Notes under the pieces: model-generated
Seen by the model: the letters and a program-made list of their open reading frames with translations, nothing else
The model's database searches: none
What the model was told of the DNA's origin: nothing
Shown here: positions 8,086-16,051 of the stretch, in pieces
Layout: each line of letters opens with the position of its first letter
Numbering within the stretch: position 1 is the first letter of the stretch
NCBI GenBank assembly: GCA_036524155.1
Contig: DATDCV010000417.1
Coordinates: forward strand, 1 to 23,288
Length of the DNA stretch: 23,288 nt
From: DATDCV01 sp036524155
GTDB taxonomy: Bacteria > Verrucomicrobiota > Verrucomicrobiia > Limisphaerales > UBA8199
Reading direction: 5' to 3'
Position numbers and translations under genes: made by a program

Positions 8086-8613
8086 ATGGAAGTCAAACTC
8101 GATAACGTGGTTACCATCGTGTTGATGGTATTAGGCGTGGTGCTGTTCTTTGTCGCGTTGTGGGTGCTCAAGGTGCTGATTAAACAGAAGAAACCTCTCA
8201 CGCCGGCTTACGGCTTGTTTGCTTTCACCGTCATCATGGTCGGTTTCTCCGCCATCACCAGCATCACGTTCCCCGGCGGCGGCGGCATCGACAAGCACGC
8301 GAAAGGGGTCGGAAAAGACCCGGGCGATGCGAAAACCGTCGCGGCGCTGGGAGAGGATCTGGACAAGCACCTGGACGCGGCGAAACCAACTCAATTGGGG
8401 CCAGGAACAAAGGCCGAGCTGGCCAACGCCGTAGCGCGGTTGAGCGCGAGAACGAATCTCTCCGCCGAATCGCGAGTTACTTTATCCAAAGCGCAACTGG
8501 TGCTCGGGCGGACGAACGAAGCGGCCGCGACCTTGAAATCGGCTGTGACCGCCAATCCACGCCTGTCTACGGACCCCAAAATCAGAACGCTACTCCGCCG
8601 AGTCAACGAATAG
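8086..8613 (+). CDS. Small membrane protein with helical C-terminal region, unknown function
   Basis: This is a 175-aa protein that I do not recognise. Two membrane segments (about residues 9-31 and 44-63) are joined by a short basic loop (KQKKPLTP), which predicts a cytoplasmic loop. After a GGGG hinge (residues 64-67), residues 70-175 are soluble and helical. The last about 55 residues (SAESRVTLSKAQLVLGRTNE...AATLKSAVTANPRL) resemble one or two TPR-like helical pairs. There is no obvious ribosome-binding site. It stands alone between the nuclease gene (88 bases upstream) and the convergent amt gene. Confidence 0.7.
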   Translation: MEVKLDNVVTIVLMVLGVVLFFVALWVLKVLIKQKKPLTPAYGLFAFTVIMVGFSAITSITFPGGGGIDKHAKGVGKDPGDAKTVAALGEDLDKHLDAAKPTQLGPGTKAELANAVARLSARTNLSAESRVTLSKAQLVLGRTNEAAATLKSAVTANPRLSTDPKIRTLLRRVNE

Positions 8614-8615
8614 CC

Positions 8616-8631
8616 GCGAGTGGAAACTCGC
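8616..8631. terminator. Hairpin between convergent genes, possible terminator
   Basis: The stretch gcgagt-ggaa-actcgc forms a perfect 6-bp stem closed by a GNRA-type tetraloop, 3 bases after the stop of the upstream gene. A run of seven T follows only 16 bases later (8648-8654), so it is not a textbook intrinsic terminator. It may serve the plus-strand gene. Confidence 0.35.
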
Positions 8632-8666
8632 ATTTGCCAGATCCGATTTTTTTCATGTTGTGATGC

Positions 8667-10097
8667 CTAATGGTTGTACGCGCTTTCCCCGTGCTGGCTA
8701 AGGTCCAGGCCGATGGTTTCGTCCTCTTCGTTGACTCTTAAACCGGTGAGAGCATTGACCAGCTTGAGGATGATGAAAGTGCCCACTCCGGCGAACAACA
8801 TGGTGAAGGCGACGCCTTTGACCTGGTTGAGGAATTGAGCCGGACTGCCGGCCAGGGAAACGACCTGATTGTTGATCTTGCAGGTGGTGCCAATGGCCTC
8901 GTTGACGGCAACATTGGCGAGCCAGCCGAGCAACAGCATGCCCAGAGTGCTTCCAACGCCGTGGACTCCGAATACGTCCAGCGAATCATCGTAGCCAAAC
9001 CGGCTCTTCAATTTCGTAACGGCGAAAAAGCACGTGGCGCCGCCGGCGAGGCCGATCAGCAGGGCGGCAGGGATTGAAACAAATCCTGAGGCTGGAGTGA
9101 TGGTCGCCAGGCCGGCCACCATGCCTGAAGCAGCGCCGAGCACGCTGGGTTTTCCTTTCGTCCACCACTCACAAAGCGCCCAACTCAACGCGGCACCGGA
9201 GGCGGAGAAGTGAGTCGCCGCAAAAGCGCTGGTGGCCAGCTTGCCGGCGTTCACCGCGCTGCCGGCATTGAATCCGAACCAACCCACCCACAGAAGGCCG
9301 GTGCCAACCAGGCTGAGGACCACATTGTGCGGCGGCATTGGTTCACGGGGAAAGCCCAGGCGTTTGCCCAGAACCAGCGCGCAGACCAAAGCGGAAATTC
9401 CCGAGCTGATATGCACTACGGTGCCGCCCGCGAAATCAAGCACGGGCACTGTCCCTCCAAGCGCCCAGTTGAACAATCCGCCTTTGCCCCAAACCATGTG
9501 GGCGAGGGGAAAATAGATGAGGGTGACCCACAAAACGGTGAAAAGAAGGTAGGAACTGAATTTCATGCGCTCGGCGATCGCACCGCTGATCAGCGCCGGG
9601 GTAATGATCGCGAACATCATCTGGAAGAGCATGAAGCTCTGTTGGGGCACGGTCGCCGCATAATCCGCGTTGGGGTCGCCGCTGACGCCCGCGAGGAACC
9701 AATGGCGGAGGGGGTTGCCTACAAAAGCATTGCCTTCGCCAAAAGCCATGCTGTAGCCGAACGCGACCCAAAGCACAGAAACGATTCCCATCAGCACGAG
9801 GCTGTGCATCATGGTGCCGAGGACGTTTTTCTGCCGCACGAGCCCGCCATAGAACAGGATCAGGCCCGGGGCGGTCATCATGAGGACCAAGGCGGAGCTG
9901 ATGAGCAGCCAGGCGTTGTCTCCGTTGTTGATGGCAGAGCCGGGAGCGAGCTGCGCCTCGAGGTGCGCCAGGCGAGCTTCGAGGGCATTAGTTGTGGATT
10001 CGGCGGCTGGAGCCGACAAAGCAACCCCCGAGAGCAGCAAAAATGCTGGGAGCAGAGGCACAAAAGCCCTTCGCAACGAGCCGGATACGGTTCTCAT
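8667..10097 (-). CDS. amt: Ammonium transporter (Amt/MEP/Rh family)
   Basis: This 476-aa membrane protein conducts ammonium/ammonia across the inner membrane. The family core starts near residue 58 (NGDNAWLLISSALVLMMTAPGLILFYGGLV). The twin pore histidines are both present: His229 in DFAGGTVVHISSG and His379 in DVFGVHGVG. Further signatures are GAIAERMKF and GWFGFNAGS. About eleven membrane segments follow the signal-like first helix (residues 9-32). Between that helix and the core lies a short heptad-like stretch (ALEARLAHLEAQL), a longer N-terminal insert than in E. coli AmtB. No glnB/glnK PII gene lies next to it in the window, unlike the usual glnK-amtB pair. The gene is transcribed toward the unknown small membrane protein and lies downstream of parE on the same strand, 143 bases away. 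Confidence 0.97.
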   Translation of the reverse strand: MRTVSGSLRRAFVPLLPAFLLLSGVALSAPAAESTTNALEARLAHLEAQLAPGSAINNGDNAWLLISSALVLMMTAPGLILFYGGLVRQKNVLGTMMHSLVLMGIVSVLWVAFGYSMAFGEGNAFVGNPLRHWFLAGVSGDPNADYAATVPQQSFMLFQMMFAIITPALISGAIAERMKFSSYLLFTVLWVTLIYFPLAHMVWGKGGLFNWALGGTVPVLDFAGGTVVHISSGISALVCALVLGKRLGFPREPMPPHNVVLSLVGTGLLWVGWFGFNAGSAVNAGKLATSAFAATHFSASGAALSWALCEWWTKGKPSVLGAASGMVAGLATITPASGFVSIPAALLIGLAGGATCFFAVTKLKSRFGYDDSLDVFGVHGVGSTLGMLLLGWLANVAVNEAIGTTCKINNQVVSLAGSPAQFLNQVKGVAFTMLFAGVGTFIILKLVNALTGLRVNEEDETIGLDLSQHGESAYNH

Positions 10098-10240
10098 GGC
10101 GGGGGATTGGACCTGACTGACGGAACGGAGTCAAGCGCGAGACGTGGGTGGGACGCAGTGGAGGGCAGGTCTCGGATTACAGGGCAGAGTCGGGTGCTAT
10201 AGCGAATAGGAAATGACGCAGGGCAATATTCATCGCTGCA

Positions 10241-12070
10241 TCACTCCTCAACCGACACGACAAGGTTTTGCATGATGTAATCTTTACGCTCGGGGGTGTT
10301 CTTACCCATATAGAAGCTGAGTATGCCGGCAGCTTCGGTCTTGGGAGCGTATTCGACCTGGCTGAGTCGCATTTCCTTGCCGATGAATTGCTTGAATTCG
10401 GATGGTGAGATTTCGCCCAGGCCTTTGAACCGGGTAATCTCCCACGTTTTCCCGAGCTTCTGGGCCGCAGTGTCGCGCTCGGCCTCGGAATAGCAGTAAA
10501 TTGTCTGCTCTTTGTTCCGCACGCGGAACAGAGGGGTCTCGAGCACATAAAGGTGACCGTCATGGACTAATTGATCAAAAAACCGGAAGAAGTAAGTGAT
10601 CATCAAGTTCCGGATGTGCAAACCGTCGACGTCGGCATCGGTCGCCAGGATGACTTTCTCGTAGCGCAACCCCTCGAGGTTGTCCTCGATGTCGAGGCTC
10701 CGCATCAGGTTGTACATCTCGTCGTTCTTATAGACGATGTCCCGCTTAAGGTCCCACACGTTTAACGGTTTGCCCTTGAGCACAAAAATCGCCTGCGTTT
10801 CCACCTCCCGGCAGCTAACAATCGAGCCGGCGGCGGACTGTCCTTCCGTGATAAAGACCATCGATCCCTTGCCTTTGCCCTTCGCTTTATCATAGTGGAT
10901 TTTGCAGTCCTTCAACTGGGGGATCCGGATGGTAATTGCTTTGGCCCGTTCGCGGGCCAGTTTTTTCACCTCTTGCAGCTCTTTGCGAAGCTGGCGAGTG
11001 TCCTGGACCTTGGCGATGATCTTCTCGGCGATCTCCTTGTTGCGATTGAAGAAATGCAGCAACTCCTCGCGCACGCGGTTGACCAGGTCGGTGCGGATTT
11101 CGGTATTGCCGAGTTTGTTCTTGGTCTGGGACTCGAAGACGGGGTCCTTGAGGCGAATGGAAACGGCGCCGACCATGCTTTCGCGCACGTCATCGCCCTC
11201 AAATTTTTCCCGCCCATATTCATTGACCGCTTTGAGCAAACCTTCGCGAAACGCGCTAAGATGGGTGCCGCCGTCGCTGGTGTATTGCCCGTTGACGAAG
11301 GAATAGAAGGTCTCGCCGTAGCGGCTGTTGCTGTGGGTGAAACAAAACTCGAGTGTTTTCTCGGCGTAATGCAGGGGCGGGTAAATCGGCTCGCTGGCGT
11401 CGGCCTGCAGGTCCTCCATGACGAGGTCGAGCAGGCCGTTGCGGGACTGAAAAACCTTGTCGTTATAGAACAGTTTCAGGCCGGTGTTGAGATAGCTGTA
11501 ATGCCGCAGCCGGTGCTCGACGTGCTCAGGCAGAAAGGTGATCTCTTTAAAGATCTCCGGGTCGGGCTCAAAGCGAATCAGAGTGCCGTCCGGCTCCTTG
11601 CTCTGGCCCTTTTTTTCCTTCTTGAGTTTGCCTTGCTTGAACGAGGCCTCAACGAATTCACCCTCCCGGAAGCTGCGCACCAGGAATTCTTTCGACAGCG
11701 CGTTGACGGCCTTGGTGCCGACGCCATTCAGGCCGACGCTGAATTGGAAAACGTCGTCGTTGTATTTCGCGCCGGTATTAATCTGCGATACGCAATCCAC
11801 CACTTTGCCCAGAGGAATGCCGCGGCCAAAATCACGCACGGTGACGGACTTATCCTCGATGTGGACCTGAATTTCCTTGCCGGCCCCCATGATGAACTCA
11901 TCGACCGCGTTGTCGATGACCTCCTTCAGCAGGATGTAACAGCCGTCATCGTAATGAGAGCCGTTGCCAATGCGGCCGATGTACATGCCGGTGCGGAGCC
12001 GGATGTGTTCCAGGGAGGAAAGCGTCTTGATCTTGCTCTCGTCGTAAACGTGCTTGCTGTTCTCTGCCAT
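10241..12070 (-). CDS. parE: DNA topoisomerase IV subunit B (ParE/GyrB family)
   Basis: This is a 609-aa type IIA topoisomerase ATPase/TOPRIM subunit. It would partner ParC to separate replicated chromosomes; no parC/gyrA gene is in the window. GHKL ATPase motifs: Glu50 and Asn54 in KEVIDNAVDEF, DFGRGIP (80-86) and the lid motif VGLNGVGTKAVNALS (112-126). The transducer spans about 225-385, with QTKNKLGN at about 315-322. TOPRIM: Glu409 in ITEGQSAAGS and the metal aspartates in DADVDG (478-483). The C-terminal motif is RFKGLGEISPSEF. The length is short for GyrB (about 800) and usual for the compact ParE found in Bacteroidetes/PVC bacteria. In the TOPRIM motif the common EGDSA reads EGQSA; the catalytic Glu is kept. 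It could be annotated gyrB by some pipelines; the NTEIR and VWDLKR wording favours ParE. Confidence 0.92.
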   Translation of the reverse strand: MAENSKHVYDESKIKTLSSLEHIRLRTGMYIGRIGNGSHYDDGCYILLKEVIDNAVDEFIMGAGKEIQVHIEDKSVTVRDFGRGIPLGKVVDCVSQINTGAKYNDDVFQFSVGLNGVGTKAVNALSKEFLVRSFREGEFVEASFKQGKLKKEKKGQSKEPDGTLIRFEPDPEIFKEITFLPEHVEHRLRHYSYLNTGLKLFYNDKVFQSRNGLLDLVMEDLQADASEPIYPPLHYAEKTLEFCFTHSNSRYGETFYSFVNGQYTSDGGTHLSAFREGLLKAVNEYGREKFEGDDVRESMVGAVSIRLKDPVFESQTKNKLGNTEIRTDLVNRVREELLHFFNRNKEIAEKIIAKVQDTRQLRKELQEVKKLARERAKAITIRIPQLKDCKIHYDKAKGKGKGSMVFITEGQSAAGSIVSCREVETQAIFVLKGKPLNVWDLKRDIVYKNDEMYNLMRSLDIEDNLEGLRYEKVILATDADVDGLHIRNLMITYFFRFFDQLVHDGHLYVLETPLFRVRNKEQTIYCYSEAERDTAAQKLGKTWEITRFKGLGEISPSEFKQFIGKEMRLSQVEYAPKTEAAGILSFYMGKNTPERKDYIMQNLVVSVEE

Positions 12071-12141
12071 ACTTCGAAAGATGAAATATCGGGTGTGAAG
12101 CCGGCGTTGCCAATAACGAAAAATCTCTCGCCGTATCGCCT

Positions 12142-12235
12142 CAGTCTTGGGTCGGAGCGCCGATTTCTGATCGGCTTAAGCGAGCCGACGGCCGATGGTA
12201 AGCCGAGTGCAACTCGGCGCTCCGATCCAAGACTG
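12142..12235. repeat. 94-bp imperfect palindrome in the parE-gspE divergent region
   Basis: Arms 12142-12178 and 12199-12235 are inverted copies agreeing at 31 of 37 positions. The outer 22 bases (cagtcttgg, tcggagcgccga) have one mismatch. Each arm itself contains a small hairpin of the form GCCGA-N7-TCGGC. The mismatches fall mostly in that loop, as expected if RNA or cruciform structure is kept by selection. It lies 71 bases before the parE start and 115 bases before the gspE start. It looks like a dispersed REP/MITE-type intergenic element rather than a protein operator. Confidence 0.8.
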
Positions 12236-12349
12236 GGGGATACGTTTTCGGATTGTTCGGTGTTTGCGGGAAAGGCACAATTCGCTTCGCCAGCGCGCTG
12301 GAGTGGAAGGCCAGGCGCATAGGTCGGACGATTGCCTGACGCTGGCGCT

Positions 12350-13453
12350 ATGAGAGCCGATAAACACACGCACACCCGCGCTGAAGCCGAGCCCGGCAAC
12401 GATGCTCCGCTGGTGCTGGAGAATCTCATCCGCCAGGCGGAACGGGCGACGGCGAGCGATATTCATTTGCAGATGGGGCAGGTGACAGCCTCGGTCGTGT
12501 TCCGGTTGGACGGCGTTATGACGCCAGCGACCGAACTGCCGGCTTCGCTAGCGGAGAGGGTTTTCGGGCGGATCAAATTTCTTGCCCGGCTGAAGACTTA
12601 CCAGGAGTCATTGCCGCAGGACGGCCGGATCGACCGGAACAGCGTCAATGCTCACACGGACATACGGGTCTCGACTTACCCGACGGTCACCGGCGAGAAG
12701 ATTGTCTTGCGTCTGTTCAGCACAGCGGAGGTGGTCAGTCTCCTGGGATTGGAGTTTCCGGCCGACGTCGGGCGGGAGCTGGAGCTATTTCTGGCGCAAA
12801 CTTGCGGGCTTCTCCTGCTTACCGGCCCGGCGGGAAGCGGGAAGACCACGACGATTTATGCCTGTCTTCGTCACCTGGCGGAACGCGGGGGCCGCCATAT
12901 CATAACTGTGGAAGACCCGGCGGAACAGATCGTGCCCGGCGTGATGCAGACGCAGGTGAACGAGGCCCAAGGCCTGGATTTCGCGAAGGCCGCGCGCCAT
13001 TTGCTGCGCCAGGATCCCCAGGTGCTGGCCATTGGGGAAATCCGGGACGAAGAGACCGCCAACCTCGCCGTGCGCGCGGCGCTGACCGGGCATCTGATTA
13101 TTTCGACGTTACATGCGGGTTCGTGCCAGGGCGTGTTTGAGCGTTTGCTCGTGCTCTGTACTGACTCCTCGGCGGTTGCCTCTTCGACCGAGTTGGTGCT
13201 GAATCAACGCTTGCTGCGCCGGCTCTGCGCTTCGTGTCACGGCAAAGGCTGTCCCGAATGCCTGTCGACCGGCTATCGTGGACGCCTGCCAATCGTCGAG
13301 GTGCTGCGCGTGACTGAAGACGTGCGCCGCGCCCTGTCCGCTCATGATCTCCGCGCGCTGGTCGCGAAGCCGTCCCTGCGCGAGCGCGCCGAGGCTTTGG
13401 TTCGAGCCGGCCTCACCAATGACGCCGAGGTGCGCCGCGTTCTGGGAACCTGA
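12350..13453 (+). CDS. gspE: Short GspE/PilB-type secretion ATPase
   Basis: This 367-aa ATPase starts at ATG 12350; a TTG 18 bases earlier is also in frame. GspE-type hexameric ATPases drive assembly of a pseudopilus or pilus at the cytoplasmic face of the inner membrane. Visible motifs: the N2-type segment SDIHLQMG (36-43) and RVSTYPTVTGEKIVLRLF (106-123), Walker A GPAGSGKTTT (159-168), the Asp box HIITVEDPAE (183-192), Walker B VLAIGEIRDEETA (225-237) and the His box TGHLIISTLHAG (246-257). A Cys cluster C293-x2-C296-x4-C301-x2-C304 is followed by TGYRGR. Usual GspE/PilB proteins have 500-570 residues. The N-terminal docking (MshEN/N1) domain is absent here and the two Cys pairs are unusually close. 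The gene is divergent from parE and is the first of the E-F-F-I-J-K set. Confidence 0.9.
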   Translation: MRADKHTHTRAEAEPGNDAPLVLENLIRQAERATASDIHLQMGQVTASVVFRLDGVMTPATELPASLAERVFGRIKFLARLKTYQESLPQDGRIDRNSVNAHTDIRVSTYPTVTGEKIVLRLFSTAEVVSLLGLEFPADVGRELELFLAQTCGLLLLTGPAGSGKTTTIYACLRHLAERGGRHIITVEDPAEQIVPGVMQTQVNEAQGLDFAKAARHLLRQDPQVLAIGEIRDEETANLAVRAALTGHLIISTLHAGSCQGVFERLLVLCTDSSAVASSTELVLNQRLLRRLCASCHGKGCPECLSTGYRGRLPIVEVLRVTEDVRRALSAHDLRALVAKPSLRERAEALVRAGLTNDAEVRRVLGT

Positions 13454-13860
13454 TTAAGCGCGCAAGGAACTACCGGAGTCGCCTCATTGGCAAGTCAGGT
13501 CGCCATTTCCCGTCACACTGAACGCCGGACTGCGGATTTGCCCTCACCCCTAACCTCCCCATGAACCAGCTCAAGAAATTCCCCCTCACCCCTACCCTCT
13601 CCCCACGGAGAGGGCGACCCGTCTGCCGCCTCTTCGTATATGCGGCACGGCCGGAAATCTCGAGAGCCGGCCGGCGGAACTCCCTCTCCTCGGGGAGAGG
13701 GTAGGGGTGAGGGGGAGCGGGCTGTCAAAAAATCCCGAGCGACCGAGTTCTGCGATCGAAGTCCGGATTTGGGAGTTCGTATCTTCCGCCTGGTGTTTCC
13801 TGCGTGACATTTCGCGCGATGCGCGGTCTGTCTGACTAGTGATGTTGTTCTGAACAGGCC
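13454..13860. other. 407-bp spacer between gspE and first gspF, filled by repeat DNA
   Basis: No gene is supported here. The centre is the inverted repeat listed separately (13581-13715). A related direct fragment, ccctcacccctaacctcccc, lies at 13541-13560. Minus-strand open frames reading PSPLPSPRGEG are only translations of this repeat. The last 145 bases before the gspF ATG show nothing recognisable; a separate promoter for the F-K genes may lie here. Confidence 0.5.
13581..13715. repeat. Long inverted repeat with perfect 24-bp arms (REP-like)
   Basis: The arms 13581-13604 and 13692-13715 are perfect inverted copies (24 of 24). Each inner end forms its own hairpin: ccctctccccacggagaggg at 13595-13614 and ccctctcctcggggagaggg at 13682-13701. 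The 87-base middle includes gccgc...gcggc and a ccggcc-rich patch. Elements with a CCCTCACCCC...CTCTCCCC wording occur widely as intergenic repeats in many bacteria (general knowledge; copy number here unknown). It separates gspE from the rest of the cluster and could terminate or uncouple transcription. Confidence 0.85.
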
Positions 13861-14844
13861 ATGAATTACGACGAGTTGGCATTTTTCAATCAGCAGTTGG
13901 CGAGCATGCTGCGGGACGGCATCCCGTTGGAAGGGGCCCTGAAGCAATTGTGCGCCGGCATGCGAACCGGCAAACTGAAGCTTGAGCTCCAGGAATTGGA
14001 GGCCGACCTTGGGCGTGGCACGCCGCTGAAGGACGCGCTGGCCCGGCGTGACCTACCCGATTTCTACTGCCGGATGCTTGAAATTGGCGCTCGGGGCAAC
14101 GATCTGCCGGGTATGCTGACTTTGCTGGCGGATCACTTCCACCAGGCCAACCTGCTGTGGACCCGTCTGAAAGGCCTGATGGTTTATCCAGCCCTTGTCA
14201 TAGTCGTTTCCCTGGCGCTCACGCTCATCATTTCGCTGGTGTTCAGCCACTTTTTGGCGAAGTTCTTTGACCAGATGTCCTTGCCGGCCTTGGCGCCGGT
14301 GATCATTTGGATTCCCCCGATTGCGATGTTGATGCTGGCGTTGTTGGCGGCTGCCGCTCTTGGGCTGCCGACCTGGCGAGAGCGGTTGCGCTGGCGCTTG
14401 CCGGGGTTCCGCGAAACCAGCCTGGCCCAGCTTGCCTCGGCGATCGCGCTTATGCTGCGAAAGGGCACCACGCTGGCAGAAACGCTCGCGCTGGCTGAAA
14501 GACTCGAGGGCACTTCGCCCGCCGCCAGGGTTCTCGGCCAATGGCGGGCCCAGGTGGAGGCAGGGCAGGGGAAGCCGGCGCAATGGTCGTCGGCTGCGCG
14601 CCCGTTCCCGCCGTTGTTTCTGTGGCTGATTCAAAAAAGCGGGGAAGACGTTGCGGCCGGTTTCGAGAAAGCTGCGGAGATTTACCGTGGCCGGGCGAGT
14701 TACCGGATCGAATTGGCCCTGTACGGGGCTTTGCCGGTATCGGTTCTTTTCCTGGGCCAGATGATCTTCTGGCAGGTTGCGCCTCTGATGCAAGCCATGG
14801 TCCGGTTGATGAATGCGCTGGGGGATACCGGCGCGGGAAGCTGA
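13861..14844 (+). CDS. gspF: GspF/PilC-type inner-membrane platform protein (first copy)
   Basis: This 327-aa protein belongs to the T2SSF family, the inner-membrane platform that couples the GspE ATPase to pseudopilin assembly. Two T2SSF repeats are visible. Residues 5-125 contain FFNQQLASMLRDGIPLEGAL, then a long hydrophobic helix at about 113-137. Residues 185-310 contain LAQLASAIALMLRKGTTLAETL and end in the hydrophobic segment LYGALPVSVLFLGQMIFW. A further hydrophobic stretch spans about 145-170. It begins directly with the first cytoplasmic repeat and lacks the N-terminal segment of about 60-70 residues seen in standard 400-aa GspF. Its stop is 4 bases before the second copy. Initiation is at ATG 13861 with only a weak upstream purine patch. 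Confidence 0.85.
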   Translation: MNYDELAFFNQQLASMLRDGIPLEGALKQLCAGMRTGKLKLELQELEADLGRGTPLKDALARRDLPDFYCRMLEIGARGNDLPGMLTLLADHFHQANLLWTRLKGLMVYPALVIVVSLALTLIISLVFSHFLAKFFDQMSLPALAPVIIWIPPIAMLMLALLAAAALGLPTWRERLRWRLPGFRETSLAQLASAIALMLRKGTTLAETLALAERLEGTSPAARVLGQWRAQVEAGQGKPAQWSSAARPFPPLFLWLIQKSGEDVAAGFEKAAEIYRGRASYRIELALYGALPVSVLFLGQMIFWQVAPLMQAMVRLMNALGDTGAGS

Positions 14845-14848
14845 TTCG

Positions 14849-16051
14849 ATGCACTCGCTTCATCACCTGCTCGAGAACGATCCGGCCGGGGGCATCGCGC
14901 TGCTGGCGCTTGCGTTTTTGGCGTACGTTTTGATCGGGCTGCTGCCGGCGTTCGGTGTCCTGTATGTGATTTTTTATTTCCTGACGCTGCCGATGCGGCG
15001 GAACGAGCGGGTCCGGGTGTTTCTCGATCTGCTGGAGCAAGGGATGAAAGAGGGCCGTACTCCCGAAGCCGCCATCACGGAGGTCATTCATAGCCAGGAC
15101 CGGTCGCTTGGAAAACGGCTCAATTTGGTGGTGGCCCACCTCAAGCAGGGTTTCCGGCTGAGCCAGGCGCTTGAGCAGGCGCCCCGGCTGGTTCCACTTC
15201 AAGTCCGGGCGATGGTCAAAACCGGCGAACGCATCGGCGACGTTTCGAAGGTGTTGCCTGCCTGCCGGCTGCTGCTGCGGGACAGTGTTTCCCACGTGCG
15301 AGGCGCGCTCAATTATCTGCTGGTTTTGGCGTTCGTCGCGACGCCGTTCACGATTTTCATCCCCGTGATGCTCAAGGTCAAAGTCCTGCCCTCATTCGAC
15401 CAGGTTTTCAACGGCATGTATGAAGGGGCTGCTCTGCCCGCTTTCACCCGGTTCATCCTCGCGCAGAATACTGTGTTTATCGCGCTCCAGGTTTGCGTCT
15501 TTCTCCTGGTGTGGTTGGCCACTTTGGCCTACCTGGGTGGTCCGCGTTTGCGCGACTGGCTGGAGACAGTGCTGATCGGCAATACCCGCTGGATCGACTC
15601 GCTGACGTACCGGCTGCCCTGGCGGCGCAAGCGGCTCCAGAGGGATTTTTCGGGAGTTCTCGCGATGTTGCTCGAGGCGGGGGTCCCTGAAGGTGAGGCC
15701 GTTTGCCTTGCCGGCGAATCGACCGCCAACGCCGTCATGCGCCGTCGGGCTGAGGAGATAGCCTCGCGCCTGAGGCAAGGGGTAAGGCTTCCACAGGCGC
15801 TGCTGGCATTGCGCGACGCGGGAGAACTCCGTTGGCGGATGGCTAACGCCCTTCAGAGCGGGGGCGGGTTCTCCGGGGCCTTGGCTGGATGGCACGAGGC
15901 GCTTGACGCCAAGGCGTTTCAACTCGAGCAAACAGCGGCACAAGTGCTGACCACTCTGCTGGTGCTCATCAACGGAGTCCTGGTGGCGTCCATCGTGATC
16001 GCGATGTTCCTTCCGCTGATCGGACTCATCAACAAAATGGCGCTATGGTAA
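14849..16051 (+). CDS. gspF: GspF/PilC-type inner-membrane platform protein (second copy)
   Basis: This 400-aa protein is the second T2SSF-family platform protein in a row. ATG 14849 is preferred over an earlier in-frame start because it lies 4 bases after the previous stop. A hydrophobic N-terminal segment (about 17-46) precedes repeat one (53-175, with FLDLLEQGMKEGRTPEAAI and VKTGERIGDVSKVL). Three hydrophobic stretches follow (about 156-174, 208-228 and 364-392), with repeat two at 265-390 (FSGVLAMLLEAGVPEGEAVC). The size is normal for GspF. The first copy and this one are clearly diverged, so they are not a recent duplication and may form a mixed platform, as TadB/TadC do in Tad pili. The stop overlaps the next start (ATGGTAA). 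Confidence 0.85.
   Translation: MHSLHHLLENDPAGGIALLALAFLAYVLIGLLPAFGVLYVIFYFLTLPMRRNERVRVFLDLLEQGMKEGRTPEAAITEVIHSQDRSLGKRLNLVVAHLKQGFRLSQALEQAPRLVPLQVRAMVKTGERIGDVSKVLPACRLLLRDSVSHVRGALNYLLVLAFVATPFTIFIPVMLKVKVLPSFDQVFNGMYEGAALPAFTRFILAQNTVFIALQVCVFLLVWLATLAYLGGPRLRDWLETVLIGNTRWIDSLTYRLPWRRKRLQRDFSGVLAMLLEAGVPEGEAVCLAGESTANAVMRRRAEEIASRLRQGVRLPQALLALRDAGELRWRMANALQSGGGFSGALAGWHEALDAKAFQLEQTAAQVLTTLLVLINGVLVASIVIAMFLPLIGLINKMALW

Noticed and set aside
9210..10202. 330-codon plus-strand frame opposite amt
   Set aside because: The His/Gln-rich composition and full overlap with the well-supported transporter gene mark it as a shadow.
10895..12322. 475-codon plus-strand frame opposite parE
   Set aside because: Longer than many real genes but fully antisense to conserved topoisomerase motifs; its own translation shows no recognisable domain.
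13513..13947. Minus-strand frame containing SPLPSPRGEG repeats
   Set aside because: It is a translation of the inverted repeat element between gspE and gspF, a familiar false gene type.
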